This document shows positions 24,163 to 33,019 of a stretch of DNA of 64,000 nt, one piece after another (position 1 is the first letter of the stretch; each line of letters opens with the position of its first letter). Position numbers and translations under genes: made by a program. The notes below the pieces were generated by a model that saw only the letters and a list, made by a program, of their open reading frames with translations, was not told the DNA's origin and made no database searches. Location of the stretch: NCBI RefSeq assembly GCF_011174675.1, contig NZ_JAANIG010000019.1:1-64000 (forward strand), read 5' to 3'. The DNA is from Perlabentimonas gracilis (GTDB lineage: Bacteria > Bacteroidota > Bacteroidia > Bacteroidales > Tenuifilaceae).

Positions 24163-26016
24163 TTGAAGCGACTAGTTTACCTCATTCCTTTGGCTTTCAT
24201 CCTTAGCCTTCTGTTCCCCCAGTGTGCAATACAGGTGGCCCCAACGGGTGGCCCCAAAGATACCATCCCACCCGTACTGCTGCGAAGCGTACCACCAATG
24301 TACGCCACCAATGTTACGCGCGATAAGATAATCCTAACCTTTGATGAGTACATTAAGCTTGAAAAGATTAGCGAAAAGCTGGTGCTGTCGCCACCTCAGG
24401 AGCAGCTGCCTTCGTTCAGAATTAGGGGAAAAGGCATTGAGATAACCTTTGAGGAGGCGCTGGACGACAGCACAACCTACACCCTATACTTTGCCGATGC
24501 CATTGTGGATAACAACGAGGGCAATAAGCTCGAGAACTTTGAGTTTGCCTTCTCCACTGGCCCCATAATCGACTCGCTGCGTTTTGCTGGAAAAGTTCTG
24601 GATGCCTACACGCTTAAACCTCGCGAGGGAGTGTTCGTAATGCTTTACACCAGCCTTGAGGACTCAATCCCAATTAAAGAGCGCCCACGCTACGTAACCA
24701 AAACCAATAAAGAGGGGCAATTCTTCCTCAGCAACCTAAAGTGTGGGAACTACAAGATATTTGCGCTAGCCGATGGCAACTCGAACTACAAGTTCGATCA
24801 AGTGTCGGAGGAGATCGCTTTTCTCGATTACCCCATCGACACCTCGATGCTAAGAAGGCCATCGGAGATGATGCTAAACACCGAAAGTTCCGTTACTCTG
24901 CACCTTTTTGAAGAGGAAAATAGGGTGCTAAGCCTTACCGATTATAGCCGACCCCAGAGACGCAGACTCAAAATGGGTTTCTCACGACCTATTGTTGGAG
25001 ACATTGAGATGAGTCCAGCTAATGTTGAGGTTGACACATTGGAGCCTTGGTTTGTAAAGGGTAGTAGCGTGGCTGGCGATTCCATTGACTTTTGGATAAC
25101 GAACAACGAGCTAAGCATTGTTGATACTTTGGTGGTACTTGCCTCGTATCAAAAAACCGACTCGCTTATGAATTTGGTTCAAACCCATGATACGCTTAGG
25201 ATGTTCTACCAGGATCGCCCTCAAGCCGCTCGCCGACCCAGACGAGGGGAAGAAGAAACAAAGGAGGAGCAGAAACCCGTGGTAAAAAAGTTATCCGTTA
25301 GCACATCTGTAGGTAGAGGCGCAAGCCTTACCCCCACCGAAAAAATTCGATTAACGTTTGGTATGCCCCTACAAAAGGTTGATACCACTCAAATCTCGCT
25401 ATTCAACCAAAGCGATAGCATAATGATTCCTATGCTTGGGTTTAAAGCCGACACCCTTGACCCTCGGCTTTATTACATCAATCATCAATGGGAAAATAAT
25501 AAAAGCTATGAATTAAGCTTACTACCTAATGCATTTACAAACCTCGATGGTGCTACAAACGACACCCTAACCTACAACTTTAAAGGGGCAAACCCCGAGC
25601 AATTTGGAGTAATTAAGGCAAGCCTAACTGGGGTTTCTCCCAATGTTATTGTTGAACTCTTGACGGATAAGGAGAGTGTAGTAACGCAAAAAATAGTGGA
25701 TACCGATGGCGAGGTAGTTTTTAGCTATGTGAAACCTGGGAAATACTTTATCCGATTTATTCTTGATGCCAACAAGAATGGAAAATGGGATACAGGTTGG
25801 TACTTGAAAAACCGCCAGCCCGAAACAGTATTCATATACGAAGACCAAAGTGCAAATAATGAGATACAGGTAAGAGCCAACTGGGAGTACGAGCTAAACT
25901 TTAACCTAAAAAAAGATAACGATGTCAGTAGTGATGAATTTCGCGATGTTCCCAACCAGGAAGAACACGAGCATCAGCCCCTACGTATCCCGAATAGTGA
26001 AGAGCGTTCGCTCTAA
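24163..26016 (+). CDS. Ig-like domain (Big_5) lipoprotein
   Basis: A 617-residue exported lipoprotein. The best start is the TTG at 24163, which gives MKRLVYLIPLAFILSLLFPQC with lipobox Cys21 followed by AIQVAPTGGPKDTIPP. That PTGGPKD stretch after the Cys is characteristic of Bacteroidota Ig-like lipoproteins. An N-terminal Big_5 domain (about 30-130, ITFEEALDDSTTYTLYF) is followed by a carboxypeptidase-regulatory-like fold, a proline/arginine-rich linker, and a second Big_5-like domain. The role is unknown, presumably envelope-associated. The last 31 residues are out-of-frame translation of the next gene, which it overlaps by 95 bases, so the native stop was probably lost. Confidence 0.8.
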   Translation: MKRLVYLIPLAFILSLLFPQCAIQVAPTGGPKDTIPPVLLRSVPPMYATNVTRDKIILTFDEYIKLEKISEKLVLSPPQEQLPSFRIRGKGIEITFEEALDDSTTYTLYFADAIVDNNEGNKLENFEFAFSTGPIIDSLRFAGKVLDAYTLKPREGVFVMLYTSLEDSIPIKERPRYVTKTNKEGQFFLSNLKCGNYKIFALADGNSNYKFDQVSEEIAFLDYPIDTSMLRRPSEMMLNTESSVTLHLFEEENRVLSLTDYSRPQRRRLKMGFSRPIVGDIEMSPANVEVDTLEPWFVKGSSVAGDSIDFWITNNELSIVDTLVVLASYQKTDSLMNLVQTHDTLRMFYQDRPQAARRPRRGEEETKEEQKPVVKKLSVSTSVGRGASLTPTEKIRLTFGMPLQKVDTTQISLFNQSDSIMIPMLGFKADTLDPRLYYINHQWENNKSYELSLLPNAFTNLDGATNDTLTYNFKGANPEQFGVIKASLTGVSPNVIVELLTDKESVVTQKIVDTDGEVVFSYVKPGKYFIRFILDANKNGKWDTGWYLKNRQPETVFIYEDQSANNEIQVRANWEYELNFNLKKDNDVSSDEFRDVPNQEEHEHQPLRIPNSEERSL

Positions 26017-26236
26017 AGGGTACCAAAATCAGCTTACCGCCATGGGCACAATTGTTGAAACAAGCACATTAAGAGAAGCCCTAGAGGTTGTTGAGGATGC
26101 CTACAAGGAGTTGGAAAACGACTGCGATAGGGTTTATGTTACCCTAAACCTCGACATACGAAAAGGCGAACTTGGTAGAATTGAGTCGAAGGTTCAATCG
26201 GTTGAACAAAAAATAATATTAGCAGACGATAAGTAA
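25922..26236 (+). CDS. MTH1187-family (DUF77/YkoF-like) thiamine-binding protein
   Basis: A 104-residue protein starting MSVVMNFAMFPT, with GYQNQLTAMGTIVETST and the helix REALEVVEDAYKEL, then a final beta strand RVYVTLNLDIRKG. This matches the MTH1187 family of small tetrameric ferredoxin-like proteins, some of which bind thiamine. The start lies inside the preceding reading frame (95-base overlap). It must be real because family features are present from the first residues. It is followed 21 bases later by the beta-barrel gene. Confidence 0.8.
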   Translation: MSVVMNFAMFPTRKNTSISPYVSRIVKSVRSKGYQNQLTAMGTIVETSTLREALEVVEDAYKELENDCDRVYVTLNLDIRKGELGRIESKVQSVEQKIILADDK

Positions 26237-26257
26237 ACCAATACGCATACCCCTTTC

Positions 26258-26968
26258 ATGAAGAGGATTTTAACACTATTTGTAACGCTACTAATTAGCC
26301 TATACTCTTTACAAGGCTACAGCCAACTTTTGCTTGGGGTTAGGGGTGGACAAAGCATCTCTGGAATCACTTTTACCCCCGAGCAGGACACACGACCCCT
26401 TACCAACCCTTTGATAGACGTGGGGCTAATACTTAAACACTTTGCTCACGAGCACGTTGGCTTTCAGGGTGAACTAAATTATACGCAACGAGGTTACCTC
26501 TCGTTTGTTGATTCAACATACTACTACAAAAGGGTAAACTCCTTTGTTGAAATTCCACTCTTTTTTCAGGTTCGAACTACTAGGAACAGTTTTTTTGCCC
26601 ACGTTAACATTGGGTTCTCCGCATCGTTTTTAACCCACTCTAAAGCAGGGAAAAACACTACCATAAGCCAAATTGAACTTTCGAACTACAAACTTAACGT
26701 ATTGCGCGACAACTACTTTAACTACGGGTTGAAGGGAGGCGTTGGATTAGGCTACGACTTTAGCTGGGGCACCATACAGCTTGATGTAAGGTATTTGTAT
26801 GGCTTGGGCGATTTGTACTACTACAACTACTCCGGAAACCCAACACGATCGCCAGCCTGGGCTTTAAACGGTTCGGTAAGCTTTATGTTTAATCTTTCCA
26901 ATGCTAAAAAAGAAAGAGCTATTTTTGAAGATAATAGAGATATTAGTCCCAATATTAACCAAATATAG
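26258..26968 (+). CDS. Outer-membrane beta-barrel protein (PorT-like family)
   Basis: A 236-residue exported protein with a signal peptide (MKRILTLFVTLLISLYSLQGYSQ). It starts its mature part with LLLGVRGGQSISG, contains GFQGELNYTQRGY and VEIPLFFQV, and ends in alternating strands. These are hallmarks of Bacteroidota outer_membrane_beta-barrel proteins (PorT-like). Function is unknown; it is probably cotranscribed with the thiamine-binding gene before it and rlpA 6 bases after it. Confidence 0.78.
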   Translation: MKRILTLFVTLLISLYSLQGYSQLLLGVRGGQSISGITFTPEQDTRPLTNPLIDVGLILKHFAHEHVGFQGELNYTQRGYLSFVDSTYYYKRVNSFVEIPLFFQVRTTRNSFFAHVNIGFSASFLTHSKAGKNTTISQIELSNYKLNVLRDNYFNYGLKGGVGLGYDFSWGTIQLDVRYLYGLGDLYYYNYSGNPTRSPAWALNGSVSFMFNLSNAKKERAIFEDNRDISPNINQI

Positions 26969-26974
26969 GTAGCC

Positions 26975-27805
26975 ATGCGAAACTTCTTCTTACTCCTCAC
27001 CATTTCCTCTCTACTGTCAACATCCCTCAGGGCACAAACAGGATACGTTCAGGAGGGAAAAGCATCCTTCTACGCCGACAAGTTTGAAGGGAGAACCACA
27101 GCATCGGGCGAGAGGTACAGCCACTCGCGCAGCACCTGCGCTCACCTCACCCTTCCGTTTGGCACCCTTGTAAGGGTAACTAATTTAGAAAATAGCCAAA
27201 CAGTAGTTGTAAGGGTGAACGATAGGGGTCCGTTTGTGGCCAACCGAATTATTGACCTTAGCCGATCGGCTGCCGAAAAGTTAGGGTTTGTTGATAAAGG
27301 CCTTGCCAATGTTCGAATTGAGGTGATTGATGAGGACGGCAAGGTAGTGGCAACGGCTCAGCAGTCAAGCAAAGCTCAAACAACACCCACACCCCAAAAA
27401 CCAATTGAGACTGGTACACCAGCCAATAAGCAAGACCAAACAGCGAAACAACCCGAAAGGGTAGAACCAGTAGCTAAGCCTAGCACCCCCACCCCCAAAG
27501 CAGTGCTCAATTCGCCTATGGTTGATTCCGGCATTGAGCTTTACGAGTTGAAGGTAACCCGTCAGAAACCAAATGGTTTCACCGTGCAAATTGGTAGCTA
27601 CAAGGAGTTGGTAAACCTGCTCCGAATTGCCGACGACCTTAAATCATCGCTCAAAAAAGATGTTAGGGTTCAGGTAGCAGAAGTAAACGGCGAAAAGATA
27701 TATCGACTAATGGTGGGTGAGTTTAACTCACGCAGAGAGGCCGATGCATTTAAAAGTAAAGCAGCCCAGCTTTACCCAGACTGCTTTATTGTTGAGCTAA
27801 AGTAA
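26975..27805 (+). CDS. rlpA: RlpA-family septal ring lytic transglycosylase with SPOR domain
   Basis: A 276-residue exported protein. A signal peptide is followed by a double-psi beta-barrel at about residues 24-115, with GKASFYADKFEGRTTASGE and the catalytic VNDRGPF motif. A Pro/Thr/Gln-rich linker follows (about 128-180). The C-terminus is a SPOR domain (about 195-276: FTVQIGSYKE...YRLMVGEFNSRREAD) that binds denuded septal peptidoglycan. RlpA cleaves naked glycan strands. No lipobox is visible, unlike the E. coli lipoprotein. It converges with the serine dehydratase gene 3 bases away. Confidence 0.9.
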   Translation: MRNFFLLLTISSLLSTSLRAQTGYVQEGKASFYADKFEGRTTASGERYSHSRSTCAHLTLPFGTLVRVTNLENSQTVVVRVNDRGPFVANRIIDLSRSAAEKLGFVDKGLANVRIEVIDEDGKVVATAQQSSKAQTTPTPQKPIETGTPANKQDQTAKQPERVEPVAKPSTPTPKAVLNSPMVDSGIELYELKVTRQKPNGFTVQIGSYKELVNLLRIADDLKSSLKKDVRVQVAEVNGEKIYRLMVGEFNSRREADAFKSKAAQLYPDCFIVELK

Positions 27806-27808
27806 TAG

Positions 27809-29023
27809 CTATTTCTTCTCGCTAAAGGGTTCCCAGCTTTTGGCTAGGCCACCCATACCTGTTTCGCGGTAAGCCACCTGAATGTCGCGACCAGTTTCGG
27901 CCATAGTGCTAACCGCCTTGTCGAAGGAAATCTTGTGGCCACCATCCGACGATAGTGCATAAACAGCACACGAGTAAGCCTTTGTTGCTGCAATGGCGTT
28001 ACGCTCTATGCAGGGAATTTGTACATATCCCAATACAGGGTCACAGGTTAGACCGAGGTTGTGCTCCATTCCCATCTCAGCGGCGTACTCTATTTGGTTG
28101 GGCGAACCACCCAATATTTGAGCCATAGCAGCCGAGGCCATTGCGCAAGCTGTGCCAATCTCTCCTTGGCACCCAACCTCGGCTCCTGAGATTGAGGCAT
28201 TGGTTTTGACAAGGTTGGCTATTAAACCTGCCGTTGCCAGCCCTCTTAGTATTTTGGGCTCGGTTAGATGCTCGTCGCGGCTCAGGTAGAATAGTACTGC
28301 TGGCAGCACCCCCGACGAGCCGCAGGTTGGTGAGGTAACAATTCTTCCTCCAGAAGCATTCTCCTCCGATACGGCCAGTGCAAAGGCAAAAAGTAGCCCA
28401 ATGTTTTTAACTGTACCATGCGCATTAAGTGCTTTAGTATAATGCGACGATGCCCTTCGGGCTAGCTTTATGGGGCCAGGTAGCACACCCTCATTATCAA
28501 TTCCCCGCTGAATAGTCTCCTTCATGGTGAGCCACACATCATGCAGAAAAGGCCAAATCTCTGGCCCCTCATTATCCTCAACAAACTCCCAAAGCGATTT
28601 ACCTTCGCTCTTACACCACTTAAGTATATCGGCCATCCTGTTATGACTATATATCTTATTGCTGTTAAGCACTCCTGTAGCATCGCGCAAATCGCCTCCA
28701 CCAATGCTGTATACCTCCCAGCTATCGATAACTACGTCGGTATCCTCCGAAAGGGCCTCGAAAACCATACCGTTGGGATGCAATGGCAACTCCTGCGAGT
28801 CATTCCACACAATCTCCAAGTCGTTGGGCATAAACTCCTTTTGCAAAGCATGATCGGTGTGGTGACCTTTACCTGTTAGCGAAAGGCTCCCGTATAAGGT
28901 TACTCTAAACTTATGCACACCAGGATGCTTCTGCGCAAAAATTGCGGCTGCTCGAACTGGCCCAATGGTATGACTGCTGGATGGGCCATACCCAATTTTG
29001 TAAATCTCTCTAATTGACTGCAT
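27809..29023 (-). CDS. sdaA: L-serine ammonia-lyase (iron-sulfur type)
   Basis: A 404-residue single-chain L-serine dehydratase converting serine to pyruvate and ammonia. The N-terminal beta domain carries GPSSSHTIGPVRAA. The C-terminal alpha domain has the cysteines used for the 4Fe-4S cluster (CGSSGVLPA, GCQGEIGTACAMA, AYSCAVYAL). The length is a little short of E. coli SdaA (454) but all motifs are present. A TACTTTTG box on the minus strand at 29046-29053 is its likely promoter. Confidence 0.93.
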   Translation of the reverse strand: MQSIREIYKIGYGPSSSHTIGPVRAAAIFAQKHPGVHKFRVTLYGSLSLTGKGHHTDHALQKEFMPNDLEIVWNDSQELPLHPNGMVFEALSEDTDVVIDSWEVYSIGGGDLRDATGVLNSNKIYSHNRMADILKWCKSEGKSLWEFVEDNEGPEIWPFLHDVWLTMKETIQRGIDNEGVLPGPIKLARRASSHYTKALNAHGTVKNIGLLFAFALAVSEENASGGRIVTSPTCGSSGVLPAVLFYLSRDEHLTEPKILRGLATAGLIANLVKTNASISGAEVGCQGEIGTACAMASAAMAQILGGSPNQIEYAAEMGMEHNLGLTCDPVLGYVQIPCIERNAIAATKAYSCAVYALSSDGGHKISFDKAVSTMAETGRDIQVAYRETGMGGLAKSWEPFSEKK

Positions 29024-29045
29024 GGTTGTGGTTTTTATTGGCCAG

Positions 29046-29053
29046 CAAAAGTA
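29046..29053 (-). promoter_or_regulatory. TAnnTTTG promoter box of the serine dehydratase gene
   Basis: The minus strand reads TACTTTTG, 22 bases before the ATG. The 171-base spacer to the next gene is otherwise unremarkable. Confidence 0.5.
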
Positions 29054-29194
29054 TTAAAAAAAAGTGTACGAATTAAATCATAATCTGTACGAATACGAAC
29101 ACCAAACCAAAACACTAAAATCTTCATTCACATTGACTATCTGCATATTAAATCGGTTGGCATTGCGATTGGATTGGCATAAAAAAAGATAAAT

Positions 29195-31603
29195 ATGAGA
29201 ATACTAAGTAGAATATCATTTGCCTTTAGGTTTGTATTTAAAAGGAAGGGTTATGCCGCAATAAATATTCTGGGGCTGGCCCTAGGCATATCGGCATGTA
29301 TTTACATTACCCAGTACGTAATGTTTCATCGTTCATTCGACAAGCACATTCCAGAACCAAATCGAACCTATAGGGTAACCTACCAACGTTGGAAAGATAA
29401 TGGAGACCGGGTTGAGTTCGCTTCGGCGAGTCCTACCATTGGGCCAACAATAGCAAGGCTATTCCCCGAAGTTGAAAAGTTTGGCCGCGCATATAGGGTT
29501 GGTGGAGTTTTTGCCTACAACGATTTTGTGTGGGAAGAGGAGAATGCCTTCTGGGGAGAAACTGAGCTTATCAAGATCCTTGGGTTCGAAATTATAAATG
29601 GTTCAATCGACTCATGCCTTACCCTGGCCAATCAAACCGTAATATCTGAGAGTATTGCAAATAAATACTTCCCCAATATCGATCCGGTTGGCAAGGCGTT
29701 ACTACATAATGGGAATGAAAAGTATATTGTTACTGCAGTTTACAAAGATCCTCCTGCTAACTCCCACTTTAAACCCGACCTATTCATCTCCTTAGAAAAC
29801 TGGATTAGACAGGACCAACAATTTTTTGATCAAGGATGGTTCTACAGTGGGTTTTATACGTACGTTCTGCTTACGGAAAATGCCAACCCCAAAGATGTTG
29901 ATAAAAAAATAGAGGAGTTCATTTCTGATGAGTACGGCGAGTTCCTTGAACAGTATCAAACGGGAATATCCTTCTGTCTCCAGCCACTTGCCGACATTCA
30001 CCTTAACTCGCACTACATGCACGAGCTGGAGCTCAATAGCGATAGCAATTCCATTGCGCTTCTTCAGATCATTGCATGGTTCATACTAATTGTCGCTTGG
30101 GTAAACTTCTTCAATCTAAGTACTATAAGTTCTCTTAAGAGAGTTAAAGAGATCGGTATTAGGAAAGTGAATGGCGCTACCCAAAGGCAGCTCATTGGGC
30201 AGCTGCTTCTAGAGTCTGCCATTTTAAATCTATGCGCTATTCTGGCTGCCATTGTAATATTTGAGCTGGGTTATAATACATTTGCCAACATAGCAGGTCT
30301 GCCTCCGCAAACCGACTACTATCAGCATACATGGTTTTATATACTAGTTTGTGTTGCATTTATTGTAGGTACATTCTCCTCTGGAATATACTCTATTACT
30401 AGGGTAAAAGACAGCAGCCTATCGGAGAGCCTACGTGGTGCGCTTGTCAATGTAAAAGGAGGCACAATAGTTAAGAAGGGGCTTGTAACTTTTCAATTCG
30501 CCATAGCCATAGCCCTTATTGCTGCTACAATGGGAGTATATAGGCAATTCAATCTGTTGCAAGAGATAGACCTTGGTTTTAGGCTCAACGATATGCTGGT
30601 AGTTAAAGTGCCTAGAGTTGGCGACAACACCTTACATAGCAAGTTTGATGTGTTTATCAATACGGCATCAACGGTACCATCGGTCAAAGGCGCTACCTAC
30701 TCTTCAGTTGTTCCAGGTAAGCCCAATACTTTTAACCGTGGAGGAATACATAGGCAGGGCGATGACCCAAATAATGGGAAAAATATGCGCCTTACCGAAA
30801 TTTTTTCAAACTTCCCAGATACTTATAGCATTAACCTCCTTGCTGGGAAGGGGTTCACTGGCAATCCTACTGAAGACGCCAATAACGTAATGCTAAACGA
30901 ACAAGGAGCACTATGGCTGGGCTTTGATAATTTTGAAAATGCAATAGGGTCACAAATTGTACTGGAAGGTATTCCCAGAACCCTTGTGGGTATACTTTAC
31001 AACTTTAAACAGCTCTCACCCAAAGAAGAAATTGAACCTCAAATATTTCGATACCCACAGCGCTTTCAAGGCTACTTCACAGTGCACATTGATAGAGAAA
31101 ACAGGGAGAAAACCATTAGAAAGATTAAGGATGTCTTTGATTCAATCTTTCCGGGCAATGCGTATGAATATTTCTTTCTCGACGAGTTCTACAACCAGCA
31201 ATACCAGCACGACAAACGATTCAGTCTGGTATTCGTACTTTTTGCAGGATTGTCAATAGTAGTAACCATAATGGGATTACTTGGACTCTCGGCCTACTCG
31301 GCCGAACAGAGAAAGCGCGAAATTGGTATTAGAAAGGTGCTGGGTGCATCACCCTCATCGGTAGTTCGTCTTCTCTTCAGAGAATACTTACTGCTACTTG
31401 TAATTGCTAGCGGGGTAGCTATTCCCGTTGTGTATAAATTCCTAAATGAATGGCTCAACAATTTTGCCACAAGGATTGATGTAGAGTGGACTCTGTTCAT
31501 GCTCCCTCTCGTTGTTGTATTCTCTGTAGCTTTTGTTACTGTATTCGCTCAATCACTTAAGGCTGCTCTAGTAAATCCGGTGGAAAGCGTAAAGCAAGAG
31601 TAA
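29195..31603 (+). CDS. ABC transporter permease (MacB/FtsX type, two-domain)
   Basis: An 802-residue inner-membrane permease with eight likely transmembrane segments in two halves. An N-terminal helix plus MacB periplasmic domain is followed by an FtsX domain (about 290-420, SLKRVKEIGIRKVNGATQRQL). The pattern then repeats, with a second MacB-PCD and FtsX domain (EQRKREIGIRKVLGASPSSVV near 705). Such stand-alone long permeases are common in Bacteroidota and usually work with a MacB-like ATPase encoded elsewhere; none is adjacent. The substrate is unknown. Confidence 0.88.
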   Translation: MRILSRISFAFRFVFKRKGYAAINILGLALGISACIYITQYVMFHRSFDKHIPEPNRTYRVTYQRWKDNGDRVEFASASPTIGPTIARLFPEVEKFGRAYRVGGVFAYNDFVWEEENAFWGETELIKILGFEIINGSIDSCLTLANQTVISESIANKYFPNIDPVGKALLHNGNEKYIVTAVYKDPPANSHFKPDLFISLENWIRQDQQFFDQGWFYSGFYTYVLLTENANPKDVDKKIEEFISDEYGEFLEQYQTGISFCLQPLADIHLNSHYMHELELNSDSNSIALLQIIAWFILIVAWVNFFNLSTISSLKRVKEIGIRKVNGATQRQLIGQLLLESAILNLCAILAAIVIFELGYNTFANIAGLPPQTDYYQHTWFYILVCVAFIVGTFSSGIYSITRVKDSSLSESLRGALVNVKGGTIVKKGLVTFQFAIAIALIAATMGVYRQFNLLQEIDLGFRLNDMLVVKVPRVGDNTLHSKFDVFINTASTVPSVKGATYSSVVPGKPNTFNRGGIHRQGDDPNNGKNMRLTEIFSNFPDTYSINLLAGKGFTGNPTEDANNVMLNEQGALWLGFDNFENAIGSQIVLEGIPRTLVGILYNFKQLSPKEEIEPQIFRYPQRFQGYFTVHIDRENREKTIRKIKDVFDSIFPGNAYEYFFLDEFYNQQYQHDKRFSLVFVLFAGLSIVVTIMGLLGLSAYSAEQRKREIGIRKVLGASPSSVVRLLFREYLLLLVIASGVAIPVVYKFLNEWLNNFATRIDVEWTLFMLPLVVVFSVAFVTVFAQSLKAALVNPVESVKQE

Positions 31604-31622
31604 CCTATTCGTTCGGGTTTTG

Positions 31623-31630
31623 TATCTTTG
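31623..31630 (+). promoter_or_regulatory. TAnnTTTG promoter box (TATCTTTG)
   Basis: TATCTTTG ends 24 bases before ATG 31655 and overlaps the alternative TTG start at 31628, which is rejected. Confidence 0.55.
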
Positions 31631-31654
31631 AAGCAATACTCTACACTAAAAAAG

Positions 31655-32101
31655 ATGAGCGAAAAGAACTATGACCCCCAAATGCATACAGCCGAACATA
31701 TCCTGAATCAAACAATGGTTAAGATGTTCGGCTGTTCGCGTTCAAAGAATAGCCATATAGAGCGAAAAAAATCGAAATGCGACTACCAGATACCCTTCGA
31801 GCCTACAATCGAACAGATTCAAGAGATTGAAAAATCGGTAAACAATGTAATTGCATTAAACTTACCTGTAACCGATGAAGAGGTAGCTAAAGATGCAGCC
31901 TCTGAGTTTCTCGATCTATCGAAGCTACCCAGCGATGCTCCTGAACTCATAAGGGTTGTTAGAGTTGGCCATTTCGATGCCTGCGCATGCATAGGCCCAC
32001 ACGTCGAAAACACTAGCCAGGTGGGCGAATTCTGCATCACATCGCACAGCTACAGCGATGGAACCCTGCGGTTGCGATTCAAGCTTAACAGGCCTAGCTA
32101 G
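31655..32101 (+). CDS. AlaX-like alanyl-tRNA editing domain protein
   Basis: A 148-residue free-standing protein of the threonyl/alanyl-tRNA synthetase second-additional-domain family. Zinc ligands appear as HTAEHIL (HxxxH) and CACIGPH (CxxxH). AlaX proteins deacylate mischarged tRNA-Ala (Ser or Gly); whether this short variant is catalytic cannot be told. Start 31655 is fixed by the promoter. It has its own transcript start, 52 bases after the permease gene. Confidence 0.8.
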   Translation: MSEKNYDPQMHTAEHILNQTMVKMFGCSRSKNSHIERKKSKCDYQIPFEPTIEQIQEIEKSVNNVIALNLPVTDEEVAKDAASEFLDLSKLPSDAPELIRVVRVGHFDACACIGPHVENTSQVGEFCITSHSYSDGTLRLRFKLNRPS

Positions 32102-32152
32102 CTTTAGGTGAATTAAAATACCTTTCAGCTCAAGTGTATCTTGAGGAACTCC

Positions 32153-32181
32153 TTGGCTTTTTCAAAAATTCTTTACCTTTG
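32153..32181 (+). promoter_or_regulatory. Promoter of the yraN homologue
   Basis: TTG (32153-32155) and TACCTTTG (32174-32181) are 18 bases apart, close to the Bacteroidota consensus. ATG 32209 follows after 27 bases. Confidence 0.6.
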
Positions 32182-32208
32182 GTAGGGTACAATCACAAAT
32201 GCTGCTCA

Positions 32209-32589
32209 ATGGTCTCAAGTGGAAATAAATCGAAGCACTACGCCCTGGGCAAACAGGGCGAAGCATATGCACAGGAGTACGTTAGGGCAAACGGGTACAA
32301 AATCCTTCACACCAACTGGAGACACGGCCAAAAGGAGCTGGATATAGTTGCGCTAAAAAACAACATCCTAGTTGTGTTCGAGGTGAAAACCCGTACCGAC
32401 AGCTACTGGGAGGAACCAAAGGATGCTGTAAAGTTTCGAAAGCAAAAGAATATGGTGGAGGCTGCCGATGCTTATGTTCAAAATTACGATTACAACTTTG
32501 AGGTTCAATTCGATATCATTAGTTTAGTTTACAATGGCAAAGGGTTTGATCTTGAACATATCCCCGATGCTTTTTACCCACTTGCATAG
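32209..32589 (+). CDS. UPF0102 family protein (YraN-like nuclease fold)
   Basis: A 126-residue protein with the UPF0102 signature: GKQGEAYAQEYVRANGYKIL, then ELDIVA (Asp) and VVFEVKTR (ExK) of a PD-(D/E)XK fold. No function is firmly established, though it resembles archaeal Holliday junction resolvases. Start 32209 follows the promoter. The MmcQ-like gene begins 9 bases later, so they form an operon. Confidence 0.88.
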   Translation: MVSSGNKSKHYALGKQGEAYAQEYVRANGYKILHTNWRHGQKELDIVALKNNILVVFEVKTRTDSYWEEPKDAVKFRKQKNMVEAADAYVQNYDYNFEVQFDIISLVYNGKGFDLEHIPDAFYPLA

Positions 32590-32598
32590 GAACACCAT

Positions 32599-32952
32599 AT
32601 GAATGTTGAAGAGATTCGCAACTATTGCATTTCACTAAAGGGTGCAACCGAAAGTTTTCCTTTCGACGATGTAACGCTTGTTTTTAAGGTGGGCGGCAAA
32701 ATGTTTGCCCTGCTAAGCCTTGACGACCCCTTGGCCATTGGGCTCAAATGCGACCCCGATTTGGCCATTGAGCTAAGGGAGCATTACCCCTGCGTTACCG
32801 CAGGCTACCATATGAACAAAAAGCATTGGAACACCGTGCTAATTGACGGCTCGGTTAAGCCAAGTACAATACAAGGCTGGATAGACGATTCCTACAAGCT
32901 AATTCTTGAGTCTCTTCCAAAAATCAAGCGGAATGCTATTCTTAATCAGTAA
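32599..32952 (+). CDS. MmcQ/YjbR-family protein
   Basis: A 117-residue cytosolic protein with the CyaY-like fold signature of MmcQ/YjbR: NYCISLKGATESFPFDD, FKVGGKMFALLSLDD, LKCDPDLAIELRE, and HWNTVLIDG. Often annotated as DNA-binding, but this is weakly supported. It is cotranscribed with the yraN homologue. Confidence 0.88.
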   Translation: MNVEEIRNYCISLKGATESFPFDDVTLVFKVGGKMFALLSLDDPLAIGLKCDPDLAIELREHYPCVTAGYHMNKKHWNTVLIDGSVKPSTIQGWIDDSYKLILESLPKIKRNAILNQ

Positions 32953-33019
32953 GATTTAATACTTTTGGTACAAGAGTTGTATGTTAACGTTGAAATTTGA
33001 AATCCAAATCCATAAGAAT

